DNA of 64,000 nucleotides from Halomonas sp. A40-4 (GCF_015767635.1 NZ_CP065230.1:434001-498000), one strand, 5' to 3'. Positions 9,452-17,334 are shown, counted from the first letter of the stretch. A program made the numbers and translations. The notes: generated by a model not told the origin, from the letters alone.

Positions 9452-10762
9452 ATGTTTAAAACGACTCCCCAAAACGCGCTACCGCCCATGCGCGCAGACG
9501 GGCGGGAAAGCCGCGCCGGGGGCGAACAGTACTGTTTAAGCCCCTTACCACTGCCTACAGACAGCGAATACGCAGTGGATTTGGCCCATATCGATGTGCG
9601 TCACGATGACGTCACCATGGATATTCGCCAGGGTGCCAGTCCGGATAGCATGATGACGGCGGGGCATATGCTGAGCGTAGGCGTCGTAGCCATGATGGCT
9701 TTTTTCCTTGTTGTATGGGTAGGTATCGGGGGATTCCCTCCTGACCCGCAGTTAGCAGCCGCATGGGGGGGGCTCTATTTCGTCGTTCTTTTTACGTTTG
9801 TCGCTGGTATCGTCGCGGTTAACTCAGTATTACAACGCATGCCGCCTATTCGGTTGCACCGCCAGCGACGTGAAGTGGCCTTTGTGGTCGATCCCCCAGG
9901 TCGCTTTTGGTTGCCCGTCCCTCACAACCTTTGGCTGATTTCTACTGTTGGGCTTGCTTTAAGTGCTTCTGGATTCATGGGGCTCATTGAAATAGGCGAG
10001 TGGCTTCGCGGTGCTCGCGAGAGTTTTCCCGTCGGCTTTTTGCTGATGCACGTGGGTGGGTTTGCCTTTTTCTTCGTTTATCCCCCTCTTTACGATCTCA
10101 TCTGCCGACTCTGCAAGCGCGAGCGCCGCACGGTGCTGGTGCCCTGGGAAGACGTGGTAGCTGTGTGTGGTTTCAACCCTAGCCTGGGGCCGGGGGCGAT
10201 TACCGGTTTTGGCTGGAATTTCGCGCTGCTGCCGCCTGACCCAGAGCGCCCCGGCTACACCTTGCCAGGGGCGGGCATCATCGTCAGCGTGGGCGGGCTG
10301 CCGGGGGCGTTGTCCCAGTGGGAGTATATTCGCCGCTTTATGGAAGAAGGCGTCGATGCCACCACTACTGCCGCCCGGGAGTGGGGCGTGGAGTGGTACG
10401 ACGCCTACGTGGCCCGTGAAAAAGCCGAATGCGAGCGTACGAATGACAGCGCCCGCTGGCGGCGCTTTCGGCGCAAGCGGCTATGGGAGCATGCTCGCTT
10501 CGCCCACTGGTACACCGAGTACCGCATGAAGCACATCCTGCCTAAAGCCGTGCCCCGTGACTGGCTAGCTGAGTGGTCGAAGCCCTTACCCAAATCCCAA
10601 TGGGCTAAGCCTTCCCAAGCCGTGACTGAACTGAGCGAGCACTTGCGCGCCGCTTACCAGCGCGGCGAAAAGTTTGTGGAGATGGGGGATATCGAGAAAC
10701 GCTTTGGGGTAGACGTGCCTAAGGCACCTCATGCGTCTTACCCCACTCTGCCCTTTAGATAA
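9452..10762 (+). CDS. Multi-pass membrane protein, DUF6708-like; candidate immunity protein (copy 2)
   Basis: A 436-residue paralogue of the preceding gene, 7 bp downstream of it. Both begin MFKTTP followed by ALPPMRA and share RESRAGGEQYCLSPLPLP. Copy 2 also has four hydrophobic segments in its first half, but segments 1-3 differ markedly from copy 1 (for example VGVVAMMAFFLVVWVGIGGF against VGVTAIMIMFLIIWVGIGGF; the second segment differs more). The second half is nearly identical to copy 1: bases 10314-10617 differ from 8978-9281 at a single position. The ribosome-binding site is weak, so translation may depend on read-through coupling from copy 1. Role unknown; immunity to the adjacent or a related effector is the favoured guess. 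Confidence 0.7.
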   Translation: MFKTTPQNALPPMRADGRESRAGGEQYCLSPLPLPTDSEYAVDLAHIDVRHDDVTMDIRQGASPDSMMTAGHMLSVGVVAMMAFFLVVWVGIGGFPPDPQLAAAWGGLYFVVLFTFVAGIVAVNSVLQRMPPIRLHRQRREVAFVVDPPGRFWLPVPHNLWLISTVGLALSASGFMGLIEIGEWLRGARESFPVGFLLMHVGGFAFFFVYPPLYDLICRLCKRERRTVLVPWEDVVAVCGFNPSLGPGAITGFGWNFALLPPDPERPGYTLPGAGIIVSVGGLPGALSQWEYIRRFMEEGVDATTTAAREWGVEWYDAYVAREKAECERTNDSARWRRFRRKRLWEHARFAHWYTEYRMKHILPKAVPRDWLAEWSKPLPKSQWAKPSQAVTELSEHLRAAYQRGEKFVEMGDIEKRFGVDVPKAPHASYPTLPFR

Positions 10763-10808
10763 AACGCACGACTGACATGAGCCATAAGCGAACCCAGATA
10801 AGGACATC

Positions 10809-11237
10809 ATGATGCAAAAGGAAAAGTGGCCGTTGGACACGATGGCCGTTCTAACGTGTGAGCAATGTGGCCATCAATGGTCGGCTAATTGGAAAAAGGC
10901 CAAAGCAATTCAAGATGAACGCTTGTCGGCTTGCCCCCAGTGCAACCATCAGGGGGAGTTAAGCGAAGAACAGCACACGACTCTTGCGGCTCATTTAGAC
11001 AATGTCGAGAAGGTCACGAGCAGAGGTTCCACAAGGGTGATGTTGGCAGGTTTAGCCGCCTTCTTAATCGGCATCGGTAGTTTTTTGGGGCTAGTGCCAA
11101 TTGGCGTGGTCATAGTCGTCATGATCCCCGCTGTGTGGATGATGTTTTCTTCCTCGTCTGAAGCGAAAAAATTAACGCCGATCAGGTTTGCTTTGTCTTC
11201 TCCGAAAAGCGAGGAGAAAGCAGGTTTCCATCATTGA
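10809..11237 (+). CDS. Zinc-ribbon membrane protein of unknown function
   Basis: A 142-residue protein, unrecognised. Residues 18-42 hold a CxxC...CxxC zinc-ribbon pattern (CEQCGHQW and CPQCNHQG about 20 residues apart). A linker is followed by two closely spaced hydrophobic segments (about 78-96 and 98-118: LAGLAAFLIGIGSFLGLVPIGVVIVVMIPAVWM split by a short turn) and a polar tail. Two adjacent ATGs (10809 and 10812) follow AAGGA; the second has the better spacing. It lies 46 bp downstream of the membrane-protein pair on the same strand and may be the last gene of the T6SS effector cluster. Its composition is less GC-rich than its neighbours, consistent with accessory DNA. Confidence 0.6.
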   Translation: MMQKEKWPLDTMAVLTCEQCGHQWSANWKKAKAIQDERLSACPQCNHQGELSEEQHTTLAAHLDNVEKVTSRGSTRVMLAGLAAFLIGIGSFLGLVPIGVVIVVMIPAVWMMFSSSSEAKKLTPIRFALSSPKSEEKAGFHH

Positions 11238-11499
11238 GCTAAAGGCGCCTGCTTTACCAAGCTATTTATTCAAGCGATATAAAAAGTGGAATTAATGGGG
11301 GCATACCAAGGTCCAGTTCCCCTTGGACCGACATCATTCCATCTTCAGTAGCACCCAGGTTTAGAGCCAGCAGTGACTTTATATCTTTGTCACACCGAAT
11401 TGCGCGGCTGGCTCTATACCAGGCCCAATCAATCTCAGCTCATTTGCTCAAGCCGCTGTGCGTAACTTGATATCCAGGTCAATAAAAACCAGCGACGTA
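11238..11499. other. Intergenic region at the end of the T6SS cluster
   Basis: About 260 bp without a supported gene, between a rightward and a leftward gene (convergent). AAAGCAGG (11217-11224) and CCTGCTTT (11248-11255) form an inverted repeat with a long loop that could act as a weak terminator. The rest is AT-richer than the neighbours. No remnant of a gene, insertion sequence or attachment site was recognised. Confidence 0.4.
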
Positions 11500-12381
11500 C
11501 TAAGGTGCTTCCCTGCCCCCAAGGCAGGCAATCGACTCGTGTTCGGCGACCACGCTTTCAAGGGATTTGCATAACGCTTGAAACGCCTCGCTGGAGTGTC
11601 CGGGGCGTTGGTGGAGTTCAATTTCGACATGTCCCAGGTTGGGGAGGCCTTCTTCTTCGGTCACTATCCGGCAGCCTGGCGGCACGCTGCGTGGGGTTTT
11701 AACGGTTATCGCCAGTCCATTTTGCACCGGCACGTTGATACCTGTCGGGGATTGGCTGACGTAGCGAAGCTCCCAACGGGTCTCATCGCGGCCCAGCGCA
11801 GATAACGCATGCGCCCTGAAAATGCAGCCCTCGGGATTAAGGGCCAACGGCAGTGTTTGCCATTGCGAAAGTGAGACGTGGTCGGCCATGACCCACACCA
11901 TCGGCTCCCAGCCAAGCAAGTGACCGGATTGAGTGGGCTTGTGCCTTACCGAGAGCACCACGTCTAACAGCCCTTCCTGAAACCGCTTGACCAGGGTGTC
12001 GCTGATATCGCAATGCACTTCTAACTGAATTTGCGGAAACTGGGCCGCAAAGCGTGGCAGCAAGTCGGGCAGGTAGGTAGCGGCCTGTTCTTCCGAAGTG
12101 CCCAGCCGAATAAGCTCGCCATGCATTCCGCCCTTCAAAAGATCCTTGGCCTCATCTTCGAGCTTGAGCATATGGCGCGCATAGGGAAGCAGGTGTTCCC
12201 CGGCGGCCGTCAACAGAACGCTGCGGCTGGTGCGCTCAAAAAGCGCTTGATGCATCTGGTCTTCAAGCCGCTTGATTTGCAGGCTCATCGCCGATTGAGT
12301 TCGATGCAGCACCTTCCCTGCTGCGCTAAACCCTTGGCATTCGGCGACGGTGACAAACGCACGTAGTAAGTCTGTGTCCAT
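11500..12381 (-). CDS. LysR-family transcriptional regulator
   Basis: A 293-residue LysR-type regulator. The N-terminal winged helix-turn-helix (residues 1-60: LLRAFVTVAECQGFSAAGK, then RTQSAMSLQIKRLEDQ and LFERTSRSVLLTAAGE) is canonical; the rest is the periplasmic-binding-protein-like effector domain starting near LIRLGTSEEQAA. It is transcribed divergently from the 2-oxoglutarate oxygenase gene with about 110 bp between the two starts. In this family that arrangement usually means the regulator controls the divergent operon in response to a substrate or intermediate. The inducer cannot be read from sequence. Confidence 0.9.
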   Translation of the reverse strand: MDTDLLRAFVTVAECQGFSAAGKVLHRTQSAMSLQIKRLEDQMHQALFERTSRSVLLTAAGEHLLPYARHMLKLEDEAKDLLKGGMHGELIRLGTSEEQAATYLPDLLPRFAAQFPQIQLEVHCDISDTLVKRFQEGLLDVVLSVRHKPTQSGHLLGWEPMVWVMADHVSLSQWQTLPLALNPEGCIFRAHALSALGRDETRWELRYVSQSPTGINVPVQNGLAITVKTPRSVPPGCRIVTEEEGLPNLGHVEIELHQRPGHSSEAFQALCKSLESVVAEHESIACLGGREAP

Positions 12382-12391
12382 GATGAATGAG

Positions 12392-12403
12392 CCATTTAAA
12401 TGG
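12392..12403. promoter_or_regulatory. Palindrome in LysR/oxygenase divergent promoter region
   Basis: CCATTTAAATGG is a perfect 12-bp palindrome 11 bp upstream of the LysR start codon, inside the divergent intergenic region. LysR proteins bind interrupted dyads (T-N11-A type) in exactly such positions, so this is a candidate operator or part of one. A TATTAT hexamer at 12427-12432 could be the -10 of the oxygenase operon, but no convincing -35 was seen. Confidence 0.4.
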
Positions 12404-12490
12404 GTGTTATCTTAACTATTCATTTCTATTATGGAAGAGCCTTCACTAGCCTGTCCAGATAAGCTTCCAACGCGACAGGAGCGTGACCCC

Positions 12491-13372
12491 ATGACAATAA
12501 CCGCCGCTAAACAACCCGTGAATGCCCTCGAAGGGCTGATCGACCTTGAGCGCTACCCGCTCAATGAGTTGTCATCGCCGGCAGGAAAAACGTTTATCGC
12601 CGATTGCCGTCGCCAACTCGAAGAAGATGGCTGTGTGGTGCTTAAAAACTTTGTTCCTGAAGCCGCATTAGCTCGGCTTGAGCGTGAAACTGAACGACTA
12701 TCGCCAGACGCCCACTACAACCAGACCGAGACCAATCCGTACAACAGCGACGGTGACGCATCGCTACCTGACACACACCCCAAAAACCGCTTTGATGATC
12801 GGACTAACGGCTTTGTCGCCGGCGACCGCATCGACCATGACACCATTATCCGCCAGGTGTACGAGAATCCCGAATTTCAGCGGTTTATTGGTGCGGTTGT
12901 GGGTATCGATGAGATCCACCAATACGCCGATCCCCTGGCCGATCTGGTGGTGAACGTGTTGCGCGAAGGCTGTCAGCACCCCTGGCACTACGACACCAAT
13001 GAGTTCATCGTCACCATGATGACGCGGCAGTCCCACAGCGGTGGGCGCTTTGAATATGCGCCGGGGATTCGCAACCCCGAGGGTGAAAACTTTGCTGAGG
13101 TGGAAAAGGTGATCGATGGTGATCGCTCACGCTTGAAAGCGCTGGATCTTCAGCCTGGTGATTTGCAGATTTTCTTTGGCCGCTATTCGCTCCACAGGGT
13201 GACACCCGTGGTGGGTGACAAAGAGCGCCATACGGTGATTTTCGCCTATGCCAAGGAGCCTGGTTTCGTGGGTCGTCCCGAACGTGCACAGCGCATCTTC
13301 GGCCGCATGGCGCCGGTCCATGAGCAGATTCTTAAAGACGGCATGCAGCGCAGCGATAGCCTGGCGGATTAA
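12491..13372 (+). CDS. Fe(II)/2-oxoglutarate-dependent oxygenase (HalD/BesD/ArpA-like)
   Basis: A 293-residue non-haem iron oxygenase. The start chosen is ATG 12491 (after CAGGAG); an upstream in-frame ATG at 12431 lies in the promoter region. The metal-binding facial triad is readable as H166-x-D168 (WHYDTNEF) with distal H235 (SLHRVTPV), and R246 is placed to bind 2-oxoglutarate. The motif SGGRFEYAPGIRNPEGENF follows the triad start, as in the ArpA/BesD/HalD family that acts on free amino acids. Halogenases of that family replace the Asp with Gly; here the Asp is kept, so hydroxylation or oxidative cleavage is expected. It is followed 52 bp later by an M24-family enzyme, probably in the same operon. 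Substrate unknown. Confidence 0.8.
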   Translation: MTITAAKQPVNALEGLIDLERYPLNELSSPAGKTFIADCRRQLEEDGCVVLKNFVPEAALARLERETERLSPDAHYNQTETNPYNSDGDASLPDTHPKNRFDDRTNGFVAGDRIDHDTIIRQVYENPEFQRFIGAVVGIDEIHQYADPLADLVVNVLREGCQHPWHYDTNEFIVTMMTRQSHSGGRFEYAPGIRNPEGENFAEVEKVIDGDRSRLKALDLQPGDLQIFFGRYSLHRVTPVVGDKERHTVIFAYAKEPGFVGRPERAQRIFGRMAPVHEQILKDGMQRSDSLAD

Positions 13373-13424
13373 GGCCGCCCGGCGCTCATTCCGTTCCTGA
13401 TACCACTCCCAACGCGAGATATTC

Positions 13425-14708
13425 ATGAGCATTGTCGAAAGCGAAAGTCTGACTGATAACGAGCCGGACCACATTCCCGTCGTGCCTTCGGCGCCCATGG
13501 CCAACGGCGACAGTATCCCCACGGCGTTTGACCCCAAGCAGCTGCGCGCCGGACGTCTTGAGCGCTTGCGCGCCATGATGGCGGAAGAAGGGTATGCAGC
13601 GCTGGTACTGTTTGACCCGAACAACCAGCGTTATGCGACGGGATCGCGCAATATGTTTGGTTACTTTTTGCGCAACTCCACGCGTTACGTCTACGTGCCG
13701 CTGGAAGGGCCCATTATTCTGTTCGAATATCCTGGCAGCGCGCATGTATCCACCTGGCTTGAAACCATCGATGAGGCGCGAACCTCCAAGGTAGTATGGT
13801 CGGCGGTGAACCAGCGTGATGGTATGTCATCCGACCCCTTTGGGGTGGAGATTGCTGAGCTGATTGAAGAGCATGGCAAAGGCAACAAAAAGGTCGGTCT
13901 GGATCGCTGTGCATTGAATCTGGCGCGGGCATTGGAAGCCCAAGGGCTCGATGTGTATGACTGTATGCAGGACACACTGCACTGTCGACGCATCAAAACG
14001 CCCGAGGAAATCGCCTGCCTGGCGCAATCGATGGCCGCCAGTGAAGCCGCTGTCGCCGAAGTCGAAGCGGCGATTAAACCGGGGGTTACCGAAAACGAGC
14101 TGTTCGCGATCATGTACGGCGAGGTGATCAGAGGCGGCGGTGAGTTTATCGAGACCCGTCTGCTTTCCTCAGGGCCGCGCACGAACCCCTGGTTTAACGA
14201 AGCCAGCGACCGCAAGATTCGCCCGGGTGAATTGGTGGCGCTGGATACGGACACCATCGGTTGCCATGGCTACTACTCGGATTTTTCGCGCACTTTCCAT
14301 GTCGGGCCCGGCAAGCCGACGGCCTATCAGCGCGAGCTTTATGGTATGGCCTACGACCAGGTGCAACATAATATGGGCTTGCTCAAGCCGGGTATCAGCT
14401 ACCGGGAAATTGCCGAGCAGGCATGGAAAATCCCCGAGCGCTTTATCGACCGCCGTTACCCGTCGATCATTCACGGGGTAGGCATGCACGGCGAGACGCC
14501 GCTGGTCGCCCACCACATGGATTTCGACCGTTTCTCCAAGGACGGTATCCTGGAGCCTGGCATGGTGGTGTCGGTAGAAAGCTATATTGGCGAAGTCGGG
14601 GCAGCCGACGGCGTCAAGCTGGAAGAAGAGGTGCTGATCACCGAGACCGGCATTGAGCGGCTTTCCCGCTATCCGTTTAACGACGTGTTGTTGAACCGAG
14701 AAGTGTAG
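13425..14708 (+). CDS. M24-family metalloenzyme related to DMSP lyase DddP
   Basis: A 427-residue creatinase/aminopeptidase-fold protein. Residues 45-200 form the N-terminal creatinase domain (LFDPNNQRYATGSRNM), the rest the pita-bread catalytic domain. Metal ligands are readable as D274, D276, D286, H350, E385 and E400, a six-ligand set like that of the iron enzyme DddP. Remembered DddP sequences share long motifs such as ETRLLxSGPRTNPWF and HGVG...PLVA. The residue aligned with the DddP catalytic Asp (HGVGxxD) is Gly356 here (HGVGMHGE), so DMSP lyase activity is doubtful. Ectoine hydrolase (DoeA) is also M24 but lacks these motifs. Context (oxygenase, nitrilase, betaine-type importer) suggests catabolism of a small solute. 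Confidence 0.78.
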   Translation: MSIVESESLTDNEPDHIPVVPSAPMANGDSIPTAFDPKQLRAGRLERLRAMMAEEGYAALVLFDPNNQRYATGSRNMFGYFLRNSTRYVYVPLEGPIILFEYPGSAHVSTWLETIDEARTSKVVWSAVNQRDGMSSDPFGVEIAELIEEHGKGNKKVGLDRCALNLARALEAQGLDVYDCMQDTLHCRRIKTPEEIACLAQSMAASEAAVAEVEAAIKPGVTENELFAIMYGEVIRGGGEFIETRLLSSGPRTNPWFNEASDRKIRPGELVALDTDTIGCHGYYSDFSRTFHVGPGKPTAYQRELYGMAYDQVQHNMGLLKPGISYREIAEQAWKIPERFIDRRYPSIIHGVGMHGETPLVAHHMDFDRFSKDGILEPGMVVSVESYIGEVGAADGVKLEEEVLITETGIERLSRYPFNDVLLNREV

Positions 14709-14721
14709 TCGCTTGATCCAG

Positions 14722-14751
14722 CCGCTGGCGACGCCTCAACGTCGCTAGCGG
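14722..14751. terminator. Hairpin between convergent M24 and nitrilase genes
   Basis: CCGCTGGCGAC and GTCGCTAGCGG form an 11-bp stem (one G-T wobble) around an 8-base loop. It lies 14 bp after the M24 stop and overlaps the last codons of the convergent nitrilase gene. There is no clear T-run on either side, so it may be a processing or pausing structure rather than a true intrinsic terminator. Confidence 0.45.
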
Positions 14752-15587
14752 TATCCCGCCATCAACTCTCTCACCAGCGGTGTGTCGGCGTCGCGGTGGG
14801 TGGGCAGTTCAAAGCGCGCCTTGGCAATCGCGGTGCGTGATAGATCCGCGACAATCAGCGCTTCTTCATCATCGGCCTGTACCAGTGTCTCGCCACTTGG
14901 CCCGAGAATGCGCGAGCCGCCCCAGAAGTGGCTGTCGCCTTCCGGCCCGAAGCGGTTCGCCATGATCACGGGCGTGCCGTACGTCATGGCATAAAAGCGT
15001 GTATTCAGCGCCCAGTTTTCTTCGTTGGAAAAGTCGTCGCTGACGATGCCGCTGGCGGAGTTGATCGGCGCACAAAGCACCGTGGGGCGGGCGAGCAGGG
15101 CTGCATGCACAAGCGCCGGGTTCCATAAGTCGGCGCAAATCAGCTGGGTGGCTGACCAACCCGGGCAGATATCCGTGTGAGTGAGTTCACTCCCATGGGT
15201 GAACCATTTGCCTTCCTCAAGTCCGCCATAGGTGGGCAGGTTCAGTTTGCGGTGCACGGCGATAAGCTGGCCATGCTGAAAGATGGCCAGCGCGTTGTAA
15301 TATTCACCGGGGCTTGCCTCTTCCACGAAACCGACGACGACCTGCATCGGGCCGCAGGCGCGGGCCAGTGTTTGCAGGCGCGGGTCTTCCAGCGGCATTG
15401 CCACCTGCATCACGTGGTTTGCCAGGCGATAGCCCGTCAGTGAAAGCTCGGGAAACACCAGCAGTTCGACATCGTCGTGCTGGGCGTCGGCAATCAGTGC
15501 CAAATGGCGCTCAAGGTTGTCATTCACCTCGCCAAGCGTGGTATTGATCTGGGCGGCGCCGACGCGAAGGGTGTTTTGATAATGCAT
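14745..15587 (-). CDS. Nitrilase-superfamily carbon-nitrogen hydrolase
   Basis: A 280-residue amidase of the nitrilase superfamily. The start is placed at 15587 (MHYQNTLRVG), preceded by GGGGAAG; a further in-frame ATG at 15617 lies in the terminator hairpin. The catalytic triad is visible as E47 (FPELSLTGY), K114 (HRKLNLPTYGG) and C151 (LICADLWNP). These enzymes hydrolyse linear amides or carbamoyl-amines to acid plus ammonia. It follows the importer operon on the same strand, 86 bp after the binding-protein gene with a terminator between, and faces the M24 gene. It may process an amide intermediate of the same pathway; the substrate is not known. Confidence 0.85.
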   Translation of the reverse strand: MHYQNTLRVGAAQINTTLGEVNDNLERHLALIADAQHDDVELLVFPELSLTGYRLANHVMQVAMPLEDPRLQTLARACGPMQVVVGFVEEASPGEYYNALAIFQHGQLIAVHRKLNLPTYGGLEEGKWFTHGSELTHTDICPGWSATQLICADLWNPALVHAALLARPTVLCAPINSASGIVSDDFSNEENWALNTRFYAMTYGTPVIMANRFGPEGDSHFWGGSRILGPSGETLVQADDEEALIVADLSRTAIAKARFELPTHRDADTPLVRELMAGYR

Positions 15588-15602
15588 TGGGCTTCCCCAT
15601 TG

Positions 15603-15629
15603 AAAAAGCCGCTCCATAGGAGCGGCTTT
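15603..15629 (-). terminator. Intrinsic terminator after the importer operon
   Basis: On the minus strand AGCCGCTCC-TAT-GGAGCGGCT forms a perfect 9-bp stem with a 3-base loop followed by TTTTTC. It sits between the binding-protein stop (15674) and the nitrilase start (15587), so nitrilase expression would rely on read-through or a promoter of its own. Confidence 0.8.
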
Positions 15630-15673
15630 GCTGTAATGGCAATCGGCATTATGCCAATGCTACCCACGAGCGA

Positions 15674-16558
15674 CTAGAGCAGATCATTCTCTTCGAGAAA
15701 GCTTTCTGCCACGTCTTCAATCGACACGCGCTCGACATCGACACGGGCGTTCAGCTCGGCCATGGTGGCGTCGTTTAACAGCGCCGACAGGCGGTTCATC
15801 TGGTCGGCTAGTTCAGGGTTCGCTTCAAGGGTTTCGGTGCGTACCACCGGGGCAAGGGCGTAGGCCGGGAAGAAGCCCTGGTCGTCTTTGAGGACGTGAA
15901 AGTTAAAGGCGGGGATACGCCCGTCGGTGGCGAATACGAGGCCGACGTCGACTTCTTCATCGCGCAGCGCTTGATAGACCAAACCGGTATCCATGCGGCT
16001 CACGTCGCTGCGACCCACGCGAAAGTCATAGGCTTCCATGAGCGGCCGCCAGCCGTCTTCACGGGCGTAGAACTCGGCGTTAAGCGCAAAGGTCAGGCCT
16101 TCTTCATTGTTGACGGCGTCGGCCAGGTCGGAGAGCGTTTCGATGCCGCGTTCTTCGGCGTCATCCTCGCGCATAGCGAGCGCATAGGTGTTATTGGCAT
16201 CCGACGGTTCAAGCCAGGTCAGGCCTTTTTCGGCATCGAGTTCTTTCACCCGCTGGTAGGTATCTTCAGGGCTCAGGCTTTCAGTGATGTCGTTATAGTT
16301 GATCAGGGACGTGCCGGTGTATTCCCAGTAAAGATCGATCTGGCCGTTTTCCTGTGCTTGACGCAAAACGGCGGAGCCCATGCCGGAGCGGTTATCGACG
16401 TCGTAGCCCAAGTTATTCAGGTACTGGGTCGTCATGGTGGAGAGAATCTGCTGCTCGGTAAAGTTCTTGCCGCCAACGCTGATTTCGTTGGCATTAGCCA
16501 GCGAGATGCCGCTGGCAAGGGCAATACTGGTCAGTGCGGTAGTTAATGTTTTCATCAT
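15674..16558 (-). CDS. Glycine betaine/choline-type ABC substrate-binding protein (OsmF/OpuCC-like)
   Basis: A 294-residue periplasmic binding protein. It begins with a Sec signal peptide (MMKTLTTALTSIALASG...ANA, cleavage near residue 24), followed directly by EISVGGKNFTEQQIL, the hallmark N-terminus of OpuAC/OsmF-type quaternary-amine binding proteins, and IDLYWEYTGTSL. Two ATGs (16558 and 16555) follow AAGGA; the second has the better spacing. It captures the ligand for the importer encoded upstream on the same strand. In the family, ligands include glycine betaine, choline, carnitine and related compounds; the exact ligand cannot be read here. It is the last gene of the four-gene importer operon. 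Confidence 0.9.
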   Translation of the reverse strand: MMKTLTTALTSIALASGISLANANEISVGGKNFTEQQILSTMTTQYLNNLGYDVDNRSGMGSAVLRQAQENGQIDLYWEYTGTSLINYNDITESLSPEDTYQRVKELDAEKGLTWLEPSDANNTYALAMREDDAEERGIETLSDLADAVNNEEGLTFALNAEFYAREDGWRPLMEAYDFRVGRSDVSRMDTGLVYQALRDEEVDVGLVFATDGRIPAFNFHVLKDDQGFFPAYALAPVVRTETLEANPELADQMNRLSALLNDATMAELNARVDVERVSIEDVAESFLEENDLL

Positions 16559-16600
16559 CGATTCCTTCTTTTGTTAGTGAAGCGTCAGTCACGGTGATCA

Positions 16601-17332
16601 TCAAGCGCGGCCGGGGTTGACCCCGCGGGGGACAACGAGGAAGGCAATGATCGCAATCAGCGCATCGACCACGATCGCCAATAGCGCGGTCGGAATGGCG
16701 CCCGACAGCATCATGACCGGGTCGTACAGATCAATGCCGGTAAAGATCAGCTCGCCAAGGCCGCCCGCGCCAATCAGGAACGCCAGTGGCACCGTGCCCA
16801 CATTGATGGTGAGTGCGGTGCGCATGCCGGCAAAAATGACGTAGAGAGCATTGGGTAGTTCGACTTTGAAAAGCCGTTGCATGGGGGACATGCCAATGCC
16901 TGCCGCCGCTTCCATCAGTGCCGGGTTAACGCCCTTTAAGCCGGCATAAGTATTCCGGGTTATCGGCAGCAGCGTGGCCACAAACAGACCAAAAACGGCT
17001 GGCACTGTGCCAATGCCCAGAAAGCTCATCGATAGCGCAAGGACGGCCAGGGTAGGGATCGTGGTGCCCACGTTGAGTATCTGCATCAATGATTCGGCCA
17101 CTCGGGCCATACTCGGGCGAGAGAGCACAATACCGAGCGGGATGGCAACGAGAATGGCCAGACTGCCTGACATGGCCGTCAGCCAGATGTGCTGAACCGC
17201 CAGATACTGAACATCGGGCAGATACCAGATAAAGTCATCGATGACGCCACTGGACTGACTCCATACACCGGCGAAAAAAATAGCCACCAGCACCAGTGCC
17301 TTAAGCGCCCCTTTCATGGATCGAATCGGCAT
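16601..17332 (-). CDS. Betaine-type ABC transporter permease
   Basis: A 243-residue inner-membrane permease with about six hydrophobic segments. The binding-protein-dependent transport signature is present (EAAAGIGMSPMQRLFKVELP), and GAGGLGELIFTGI near the C-terminus is typical of OpuB/OpuC and OsmU permeases. The ribosome-binding site AAGGAG lies within the last codons of the ATPase gene, and only 2 bp separate the genes, so the two are coupled. It would pair with the second permease encoded at 18538-19203 to form a heterodimeric channel. Confidence 0.9.
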   Translation of the reverse strand: MPIRSMKGALKALVLVAIFFAGVWSQSSGVIDDFIWYLPDVQYLAVQHIWLTAMSGSLAILVAIPLGIVLSRPSMARVAESLMQILNVGTTIPTLAVLALSMSFLGIGTVPAVFGLFVATLLPITRNTYAGLKGVNPALMEAAAGIGMSPMQRLFKVELPNALYVIFAGMRTALTINVGTVPLAFLIGAGGLGELIFTGIDLYDPVMMLSGAIPTALLAIVVDALIAIIAFLVVPRGVNPGRA

Positions 17333-17334
17333 GG

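Noticed and set aside
12491-13372. Amino-acid halogenase (BesD/HalD) call for the oxygenase
   Set aside because: Halogenases need Gly in place of the triad Asp; here H-x-D is intact, so hydroxylase is the safer call.
13425-14708. Call as DMSP lyase DddP or as ectoine hydrolase DoeA
   Set aside because: The recalled DddP catalytic Asp is Gly here, and DoeA motifs and partner genes (doeB, doeC, doeD) are not present.
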